DNA of 64,000 bases from Apoderus coryli (Eukaryota; Arthropoda; Insecta; Coleoptera; Attelabidae). This document shows positions 56,085 through 64,000 of the stretch, in pieces. A program made the translations under genes and the position numbers. Position 1 is the stretch's first letter. Every line of letters starts with the position of its first letter. The notes under the pieces were generated by a model. The model was not told the origin of the DNA, did not search any database, and saw only the letters and a list, made by a program, of their open reading frames with translations. The DNA lies in the NCBI GenBank assembly GCA_911728435.2, contig OU452208.1, positions 6,014,001 through 6,078,000 of the forward strand. Direction: 5' to 3'.

Positions 56085-56330
56085 GAATGTACCGTTTAGG
56101 ATCGATAGAGCCTCTTCACTTTTCCACGAAGATTTCCACCATACGAACTACGGAAGAGATAATTATATCCTTAGAGTGATTAGATGGGCAAATTCTCACT
56201 CTCATTTAAACTTCGATTTCTTTGCGCCTATCGTGTTGTTTGTTGTTCCACCAGTGGCGTGCGTACGGACACATCTTCGCACAATATTAATGAAAAATAT
56301 GGTTCGCCACGATAACTGACTGTTATTGAG
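56085..56330 (+). pseudogene. LINE C-terminal fragment
   Basis: Frame 56077-56319 encodes SLFHEDFHHTNYGRDNYILR then VIRWANSHSHLNFDFFAPIV. It parallels the HHTNYGGNNFVPRVARMANS and DFFAPI end of the LINE near 60780-60870. It lies after the 3' end of the preceding fragment, so it is a separate piece. Confidence 0.6.
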
Positions 56331-56620
56331 TCATTCGCTTACAGCTATTCTAAAATGGGCGGGAACTTCATCCAGTTGTATCCAACTCTCATGCCTTAAA
56401 TGAATGCGTACATCCACTGGGTTGTCCCGCAGATTATTAAGACACAAAGAACAGTTCCGAGTTCCACCTTGAGCGGTACGAAATGTGGACCACAAACATT
56501 ACCATCAATAACGTTCAACCAAACATTTACGGAAAATTCCTTTTTTAAATTATCTTGCCCGAATTGCTCGAGGATTCTGAAGACCAGATACATTTTGCCT
56601 GATTACAATATTTTAACTCT
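56290..56620 (-). pseudogene. DD41D-type transposase fossil, middle part
   Basis: Minus-strand frame: DNLKKEFSVNVWLNVIDGNV then CGPHFVPLKVELGTVLCVL, and in another frame a degraded second-Asp region (QLDEVPAHF). This is the middle of a DDE domain without its ends. Confidence 0.55.
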
Positions 56621-56684
56621 CTAAATTTAAATTATTTTACTATCTGATGGGCTAACTTCTGGCCGTTGCATTGATTTTACTTTC

Positions 56685-57078
56685 CCGCACAGGGATAGTA
56701 TTGCGAAGGCGCTGAGATAAAGACGGATATAACCATTTTGAAGTGTGTGTCTGTTTGTAATCTTCCACTATCGTGCCGAAACGCTTTAACCAATTGAGAA
56801 TTATGGTATATGAGTTTGGGGGAGTCCTAGGATGAACCCATTAGTTTTTGGTTGCAATCGGTTTAGCCCTGTGATAGGTTACTTTTGATATTTGCCCCCA
56901 TAATTCTCGAGACAATTGCGTTTAAAATTTCACCAGTTACGTAGTTGGAACCAATAACTCTTATTCTAATATAAAAAATTTGATAAAGGATTTTTGGCGT
57001 CATTAATAGAGCGTGCGCTTTGCATGCGGAAGGTTCTGGGTTCGAATTCCAGCTCTGGCAATATTTTTTTTCTTATTT
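56685..57078 (+). mobile_element. tRNA-Ala-like SINE, about 400 bp
   Basis: From CTTTCCCGCACAGGG at 56685 through a non-coding body to a tRNA-like module (about 57000-57060). That module has an A-box-like CATTAATAGAGCGTGCG, a loop TTTGCAT (anticodon TGC), a B box GGGTTCGAATTCC and GCTCTGGCA. A T-run follows. It is the inverted counterpart of 54480-54890. Confidence 0.7.
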
Positions 57079-57149
57079 TTGAATAAAGTAGTAAGATTTT
57101 TAGGCACGACAGAACCTTATAAATAGAAAAACTTTTGGGCTCATAAATT

Positions 57150-57560
57150 TTTTATACAGGGTGTATGTGTAAGGTTCCTATTTATTTGAGCAGGTTTTCA
57201 AACCAGATTTTCAAAGTGATTTTTTTCTAGTTTAGTTTTTTAGCAATTCTTTAGCTTTAGAGTGAAACGTAGAAATATTAAGAACTTTTACATTTTCAGG
57301 ATAACCGCCTACAATTTGGATACAGGGTAACTAAAAAATGTTTCTATTTAGTTACAAGATTTTTAGGCACGGTAGAACGTAATAGATAGAAAAAATTCTA
57401 TATATTTTTAGTTTTTGAGAATGGTCTCATGAAATTATTGCACAGGGTGGCTCAAGAATGTTCCAAAAAATTGTTTAATTTTTTTTAAGTTTGACAGTAT
57501 TTTTAGTTAGAATGGGCTCTTAAATTTTGTATACAGGGTGTATGTGTATTTTTTCCCATT
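57150..57560. repeat. clustered ACAGGGTG-containing repeats
   Basis: Four related units of about 110-130 bp, each with an ACAGGG(T) box (57158, 57322, 57442, 57533) and an ATTTTTAGGCACG-type sequence. They look like the terminal parts of Tc1/mariner-like elements arranged in tandem. Confidence 0.55.
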
Positions 57561-57589
57561 TATTTGATCAGGTTTTCAAACCAAATTTT

Positions 57590-57785
57590 CACCGATACGT
57601 TACTTTTGATAGTTGCCGCCCCATTATTCGCGTTTAAAATGTTACCAGTTAGGTAGTTGGAACTCTTATTAGAATATAATAAAGTAATTTGATAAAGGGG
57701 TTTTTTGGGTCATAGATAGAGCGTGCGGTGCGCATGCGGAAGGTTATGGGTTCGAATCCCAGCTCTGGCAATATTTTTTTTTAAT
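57590..57785 (+). repeat. SINE 3' part with tRNA-Ala-like module
   Basis: 5'-truncated copy of the 400-bp SINE. The tRNA-like module is at about 57710-57770 (GGGTTCGAATCCC B box) and the tail is TGAATAAAGTAGTTAG. Confidence 0.65.
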
Positions 57786-57917
57786 AATTTTTGAATAAAG
57801 TAGTTAGTTTGATACGTGAGTTTATTGGAAATAATGAAAATAATACAATTATAATAATTATTATTAAAATATTATTTCGTTACGCAGGTCATATAATTTT
57901 GATTACTCGTATATTAT

Positions 57918-58570
57918 ATATACAATGTGTCCACGGATAGAGGAAAAACTTTTTTTATTTGTCGATTTAGAAGAAAAAGTCATTATTTATAAAAACATCT
58001 GCTTGTGCCGAAACTACAATTTCAAATGCCAAATTTACGATTACTATACAGGGTATATCAAAAATAACATTTTTAATGATTTTGATTTTTATGTTTTTTT
58101 TTTAATTTTATGAAAATATTTGTGCAAAAAAACACTAATAAACTTTTTTCTCAAAGTGGTTAATTTCATAGCTACAATTAAAATAATAAAATTAAAAAAA
58201 AAAAACAAGGAAATCAAAATTATTAAAAATGTTGTTTTTGATATACCCTGTATAGTAATCGTAAATTTCGTACTCGAACACAAGCAGACGTTTTTATAAA
58301 GAATGACTTTTTCTTCTAAATCTACAAATAAAAAAGTTTTTGCTCTTCCAAACTCTAACCGTGGACACATTGCATAAAGTTTGGAAGAAGAAAAACTTTT
58401 TTATTTGTAGATTTAGAAGAAAAAGTAATTCTTTATAAAAACGTCTGCTTGTGTCAAAACTACAAATTCAAATACCAAATTTACGATTACTATACAGGGT
58501 ATATCAAAAATAACATTTTTAATGATTTTGATTTTCTTGTTTTTTTAATTTTATTATTTTAATAGTAGCC
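57918..58570. repeat. three copies of a 190-bp repeat in alternating orientation
   Basis: Plus copy 57918-58110, minus copy about 58140-58375, plus copy 58376-58570. Each has AAAAACTTTTTTATTTG, the AAGAAAAAGT block and TACTATACAGGGTATATC. Adjacent copies can fold into hairpins. Short frames inside are not genes. Confidence 0.8.
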
Positions 58571-58599
58571 ATGAAATTAACCACTTTGAATATCTATAA

Positions 58600-59640
58600 T
58601 CAGGGACACAGCAGCTTAAACAAAGTAAATTGTTTTACCTTACTTTATTATTTGATTTAAAGTATATTTGTGATGTCGTGTTTTAATTGAATAACTCTGT
58701 GATGTTTTGAGACACTGTTGCGGTTGTGATGATATATAGCGTAAGTTTTTAGATTTTTTACTTTGTTGATTTGTCTGGGCTGAAGATGGAAATTTTATAT
58801 TTTCGAAACATAGCCTCTTATTAATTTTTTTATAAAATTGTTGGACGATACAAGTGAAGAGAGACTGCGTGTTTTTTATACCCACCAATATTTTTTATAT
58901 TATTAAAAACCTTGAATACAAGTATTAGAATTAATTAGTCAATATTGAAGTTACTTCGGGAATTGGTAAAATTATATTAGAGGAAAGCAGTTGTATTTCT
59001 TTATTCTAGACTTACAAATGCCTTACGATCATCCTATCCGTCGTGTAATAAAATATAGAGTATATCTTGCGTAGGTAGTAGAATCGTTATTTCCAGTAAA
59101 TCCTGGTGTGATATCATGATATATGTTCCCTAAATGTCCTGCATGCAGTATTACGAGTATAGCATGTCGCAATCGATTTCAGTTAAACGACATACTGTTG
59201 CAGGTTTTGAAAAATGCATCATAAAATGTTTTTTAACAAGTAGTATAGTATGTACTTCCATACAGTGCTTTCAGTTTAAAATTTGCCACTCAGAACAACT
59301 CGTCATCTAAAGTAGACATGATTTTCAACAGAAACACCACAATTTTGCTTTTGAGACGGAACTTGAATTTTGTGTTCCACCCCCAGCCAACCCTTGTCTT
59401 GTGAGATTTTACGTAGTTTAAAAAGTTCTACCCGTATACCCAATAATAAATAAAATTGTTCGATCAGTTCGTGAGATAAAGGCATTCATAAAGTATTATT
59501 AAATCATTATCGTAGTCAAAGTGAGCTCCATGATTGTCTAAACAATAATATAACCTAATTTCAAATTCTTGTAGGAGTTTTCGCAATTTTTCCCGAGATA
59601 TCCGTCTAAAGGCACGGAACTGTATCCTTCTACGAGGGTT
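58600..59640. other. mostly unassigned, one hammerhead-like motif, one orphan frame
   Basis: Contains the plus-strand motif CTGAAGAT...GAAACAT (58775-58815), and a minus-strand frame of 60 codons (59303-59485, SHELIEQFYLLLGIRVELFK). That frame is bounded by stops and I could not assign it. I considered a helicase exon but found no convincing motif. Confidence 0.35.
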
Positions 59641-60056
59641 GCCTTTTATATTTCGGGATTTGATAACCCTGGTGTTTTTTTGAGGTTATACGTACTCAGA
59701 ACGTTTGGAGATACGAGCGCTATTTGTGTTGTTTACAGTAACTTAAAAGATTCATCTCGGCCCAAAAATGGAATTAAATCGTGAACATTTTCGTGCGATT
59801 ATTTTTTTCAACTTTCGACGTGGATTAACTCAGCAGCAGTGCATGGATGAACTTAATTCAATTTTTGTCGATGAAGCTCCATCAAGGACCAGTGCTTATC
59901 GATGGTATGGTGAATTCAATCGTTGTCGTATTTCACTCCAGGACGAATTTCGTGAAGGTCGTCCAAAATCAGTTGTTGTTCCGAAAACCATTGATTGATG
60001 ATATGTATACTTTATTTAATCCAATTAGTGAGGACTGCGATCTATTTTTTTGATTC
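59635..60056 (+). pseudogene. mariner transposase, N-terminal fragment
   Basis: A terminal TACGAGGGTTGCC-like end near 59635 is followed by a frame from ATG 59768 to a stop at 59998. It encodes MELNREHFRAIIFFNFRRGL then MDELNSIFVDEAPSRTSAYR, WYGEFNR and EFREGRPKSVVVP, the mariner helix-turn-helix. The rest is missing and replaced by a tandem repeat. Confidence 0.8.
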
Positions 60057-60480
60057 ATTATGTAATAATTACATTTTTTTGTTATGTAATATGTGTAATT
60101 CTTGAGACACCTGAACGTCAATATTTACTTTATTTTAATTTGTTTATTTTTTTCTTTGTTCAAAGATTTCAGTGTTGGTTTTTGTTATTATATAATAATT
60201 ACATTTTTTGTTATGTGATATGTGTAATTCTTGAGACACCTGAACGTCAATATTTACTTTATTTTAATTTATGTTTATTTTTTCTTTATTGAAATATTTC
60301 AGTGTTGTTTTTTTATTGTTTTTGATTCATTATGTAATAATTACATTTTTTTGTTATGTAATTCTTGAGACACCTGAACGTCAATATTTACTCTATGTTA
60401 ATTTATGTTTATTTTTTTTCTTTGTTGAAATATTTCAGTGTGGGTTTTTGTTATTATGTAATAATTACATGTTTTGTATT
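60050..60480 (+). repeat. tandem repeat, about 130 bp, 3.3 copies
   Basis: CTTGAGACACCTGAACGTCA recurs at 60101, 60230 and 60364 (spacing 129 and 134), with CATTATGTAATAATTACAT blocks between. It follows the truncated mariner frame directly and precedes the LINE 3' end. Confidence 0.85.
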
Positions 60481-60481
60481 A

Positions 60482-63153
60482 TTTATTAATTTTTATTTAT
60501 TTATTCACGGACAAAGTCCATTTATACAGCATACAATATAATATAACAAATATAATTCCATGCAATACTACACAAATTCAACAATTTTACAAAACCTAAG
60601 AAACTCTAAATTACACAATAAGTAGACCATTTAAACATAATTCAAGTTATGCTAAAGCTATTCGCAAGACCCACGCCAGGAATAAAAGGAAAAACCATGA
60701 TCGTCAACGCAACAGGCATCGATCGACTTACGCAAAACTGCCGTCACGACGCTCACATTTCAAACTGCGAATAAATTCACCTATAGGCGCAAAGAAATCA
60801 ACGCTTAAGCAAGAATTCGCCATCCTGGCCACTCTAGGCACAAAATTATTTCCTCCGTAATTTGTGTGATGTGAAAAGGTGATAGTATCTATTGTTCCTA
60901 GACGGTACATGAAAATGAATATTGGACAACAAATAAGAAGACGATACCATATTGTTCAAAAGCTTATAAAGTATTAATAGATCTCTGACGACCCTGCGAT
61001 CACTCAATGTCATAAGCCCCAGCTCGCTCTTCATATTTCCGTAATCGAACACAAAATCGATAGGACGCGGACGACCAAGCTTAAAGTGAACATACCTAAG
61101 GAAACGCCGCTGAACGCTCTCAACTCGGGCAGAATGGCAACCGTATGACGGGGTCCAAACCGCCGAGGCATACTCCAAATGTGGTCTGACAAGCGTCGTG
61201 AACAAAATTCTAATAGTATTCACATTACTGAAATCAACCGAGCAACGCTTTATGAAACCCAACACTTTCAGAGACCTGGAAGTCGAGTGCCTGATGTGAT
61301 CCACAAAGCTCAAGGAAGTGTCCAGGTAAACTCCCAGATCCTTGACCGAAGATCTGTATTTTAGGACTGAATGGTCGACAAAATATTCATACAAAAGAGG
61401 TCTCCTGGTTCGGTTGAAATTTACGCAAAAGCACTCAGAAACATTTAAAGTCATACCATGCATCTCACACCAATGCACAAATCTCACAACATCCTCCTGC
61501 AGAAGATAACAATCTGTGGGACCTCCGATACGCCGGTAACACTTCAGGTCGTCGGCGAAGAGCCTGAATTCACTGTGAATGAAACACTGCTTGATATCAT
61601 TTATAAATAAGTTAAATAACAATGGCCCAAGGTGAGAACCCTGGGGGACACCAGAAGAAACCGAAATAGGGTCAGAAAGGAAATCACTGAAACCGACTAT
61701 CTGAGTTCTGCCAGTCAGGTAGCTCTCCAACCATCTCAACAAAGGTGCCGACATGCCAATACACTCCAGCTTGTGAATAAGGAGCTGGTGATTCACGCAG
61801 TCGAAGGCCTTGGAAAAATCGGTGTAGATTGCATGAACCTGGTAACCGCCCTCCAAGGCCCGTGACACATAATGTGTGTATTCCAGAAGATTAAGCTCAG
61901 TAGACCGACCGGACTGGAAACCGAACTGTTCATCAATTATAATCGGCTTAAATATAGTTGTTAGATATCTTGTTATTAAACTATGAAAAGCTTAGGAATG
62001 GAGTTGAGAATACAAACCGGACGGTAATTTGATACGTCACCTCTGTTACCAGATTTGTAAATAGGGGTGATAAAACTCGACTTCCATGCAACCGGAAAGT
62101 GGCCCGAGCGAAGAGATAAGTTGAAAATAATTTGAAGGGGTATAGCAAGAGAGAAACGACACTTATTGAGGAACAATGGAGGAATCCCATCCGGACCCGC
62201 GGACTTCCTTACATTCATTTTACTGAGCACATCGAAAACCTCCGAGACGGAGACACTGTACTCAGAAACACTCACAAACTCCTCATCAAGGTCACCGGCG
62301 ATCAAATCCACATTCTTATCGTTATAAACCGACTGGAAATATGCCGCAAACAGATCAGCACTCGCCTGACCCCCGTCAACGGAATCATCTCCCCAAGACA
62401 TACGTGAAGGAAACTCGGCAGACCCTCTCTTTGAATTTATGAATCTCCAGAAAGCCCCAATATTTGCAGGTATTTCATCCTCAATAGAGGATTTATAAGA
62501 CTTAGAACACTCACCAATCAGGCGCTTACATTCACTTCTGAGTTCACTAAATACCGTATAATCCGTATGCGATCTGGACGACTTGTATATCTTATGAGCC
62601 CGCTTTTTAGAAAATATTAGCTCTTTCAAATCTTGAGAGAACCATCTCGGAAATCGTTTTGAAGAGCATCTTTTCCTAGGGACAAAAATGTCGAATACGT
62701 TGTGCAGGTCTCATAAAAAACATTCACCATATCATCTGTCGATTTATGAGCAAAAAGTAATTCCCACTGTATAAAACTAAGATGGGTATTTAATAGATTC
62801 ATGTCCGCAGATTTAAAATCGTAGTAATATCTATCCACTTGGGGAGAAGAAGAGTTCGACCGACGATCCGCAACGGTTACAAGGAAAGATAGTGACGGGT
62901 GGTAACCATCACATGCAGCACTAACACACATATTCGGATTATGACTCAAAACTAAGTCCAGAATACGACCTCCGCGACCAGGCTGCCCATTAGATTGAAA
63001 CAAGTTATGAAATTCGCACATCTCGGACATCATCGACAAAATAGTCGAATCACCAGGGCAAAGGGACTCGTCCGGTATCAGGGAAGAACTAAAACGATGA
63101 ATTATTTTTAAGATTGCTCTGTAAATGGACTTTTCTGTTGAGCAATAAAGCAA
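60482..63153 (-). pseudogene. LINE with endonuclease end, RT and tail, frameshifted
   Basis: The most complete LINE in the window, 5'-truncated. Frame 62626-63153 carries the end of an AP endonuclease (NGQPGRGGRILDLVLSHNPN, CDGYHPSLSF). Frame 61976-62629 carries a linker and the RT start (MNVRKSAGPDGIPPLFLNKC, then SNYRPVCIL). Frame 60846-61868 carries motif A (YTDFSKAFDCVNHQLLIHKL), motif B (SSGVPQGSHLGPLLFNLFIN), FADDLK and the thumb. A tail to about 60720 reads in another frame. Breaks occur near 62627, 61970 and 60850. It ends in (TAAA)n-like sequence near 60490. Confidence 0.85.
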
Positions 63154-63159
63154 TGATTA

Positions 63160-63885
63160 TTATTGCTCATCAGTTTACTTTTTTAACTGTAATTATATTC
63201 GTATTATGTATTTAAAAATTACACTTGAAAAGAATACCGTAGTCTTGTACCAAATTTAGATGGTTCCTGTATAATAAATTTAAAATTTTATAACGTGAAT
63301 CGTAGTCATTATTCAAGCAAAAACTTTTATCATGAATGCCTTTTTTCGTAGGAATATTGCAAAATAAGTTACGTATACTCTTACGCAAAATAAAATTTTT
63401 GTATTTTTGACCAACCCTGTACCACTAAATTGAGGTTTCTTGTGATGAATGGTATTTTCGAAACAAGCAAAAACTTTTATCAAGGATGACTTTTTTTCGT
63501 ATCTTTCACATTTTGGTACATTTACCCTCTTGTAAACTCAATCATTTATGATATCAAAAAGTATAATCGTTACTAACGAAGTTTCTAAATAAATCCGCAC
63601 AATACATTTTGTACCGAAAGTATCCTCTGGGTATAAATGAACATTTAAGGCATGAATAATGTCTAAAACAAACGGTAATTTCATTTTTAACAAACAAGTT
63701 TCTACGAAATGAGTCGAGACGAGGATAAATTTGTTTGGACACCTTTTATTTGTGTTTGGCATCTTTAAAAGAGGATCCATTTACAAATTTAATTAATTTA
63801 TCCCCGTGGAGTTGGATATGTGCGGCGTACTGGAATTAATAATTTAATTTGGGATCCAACTCTTTTGAGAAATAAGGTATTTTAT
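63160..63885. other. no gene seen, repeat-like sequence
   Basis: Two diverged stretches sharing GCAAAAACTTTTATCA (63318 and 63466), related to the repeats at 57918-58570. No supported coding sequence. Confidence 0.4.
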
Positions 63886-63887
63886 TA

Positions 63888-64000
63888 TACAGGGTGTCTC
63901 ACGGTGGATGCAGTTCATGGAGAACTAACCAACAGACCATTTTGAAAATTTGGTTACTTCAGTAGGACGATCTAATATATACTTCTAAAATATTTTGGCA
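63888..64000 (+). mobile_element. left end of an ACAGGGTG-type element, cut by the window edge
   Basis: TATACAGGGTGTCTCACGGT at 63888 matches the terminal pattern of the Tc1/mariner-like elements elsewhere. The rest lies beyond the window. Confidence 0.5.

Noticed and set aside
57925..58370. Two similar 62- and 93-codon ORFs as a gene pair
   Set aside because: They are inverted copies of the same small repeat read on opposite strands.
60050..60489. Membrane proteins encoded by the frames at 60050-60292 and 60271-60489
   Set aside because: Both are T-rich readings of the 130-bp tandem repeat.

Overview
The window looks like nuclear DNA of an arthropod, most likely an insect: AT-rich, intron-bearing, with GT-AG splice sites and packed with DNA transposons, LINE fragments and tRNA-derived repeats. 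The order cannot be fixed from the sequence. Nothing bacterial or viral is apparent.

The backbone is one large host gene on the minus strand. I rebuilt 11 internal exons (from about 55149 down to 1884, about 877 codons) from splice sites, matching codon phases and family similarity. It encodes a YTHDC2/Bgcn-type DEAH-box RNA helicase-like protein: the C-terminal RecA lobe, HA2/winged-helix and OB-fold regions, a Ser/Asn-rich linker and the first half of a YTH domain. The 5' end (motifs I and II) and the 3' end (rest of the YTH domain) lie outside the window or were not recognised. Conserved helicase motifs are eroded, above all motif VI (QRxGRAGR becomes LRENQAGK), which suggests a catalytically dead RNA-binding helicase like Drosophila Bgcn, here with a YTH domain attached.

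The exons are 120-420 bp and most introns are 3-9 kb, filled with mobile DNA. 1-5400: mariner, LINE and Tc1/mariner-like fossils. 5.8-20 kb: palindromic elements, long-TIR elements, a piggyBac-like deletion derivative inside a palindrome, an intact DD41D-type transposase (17148-18233) and a LINE. 20-30 kb: a LINE bracketed by two SINE-like repeats, a pogo/Tigger fossil, a nuclear cox1 copy and I/R1-type LINE remains. 31-34 kb: a nest of insertions inside one DD41D-type element, including a SINE with a 13-bp target-site duplication. 37-43 kb: a 5.8-kb inverted-repeat structure holding a broken THAP-domain gene and two further insertions. 45-47 kb: a second intact DD41D-type element. 48.4-52.5 kb: a satellite of about 20 monomers of 211-215 bp with dimeric higher-order structure, in an intron. 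53-63 kb: LINEs, SINEs, small inverted-repeat elements and tandem repeats.

The genes do not form an operon or pathway. The biology is one probable germline RNA regulator whose introns have absorbed many generations of transposons, two of which still have open transposase frames.
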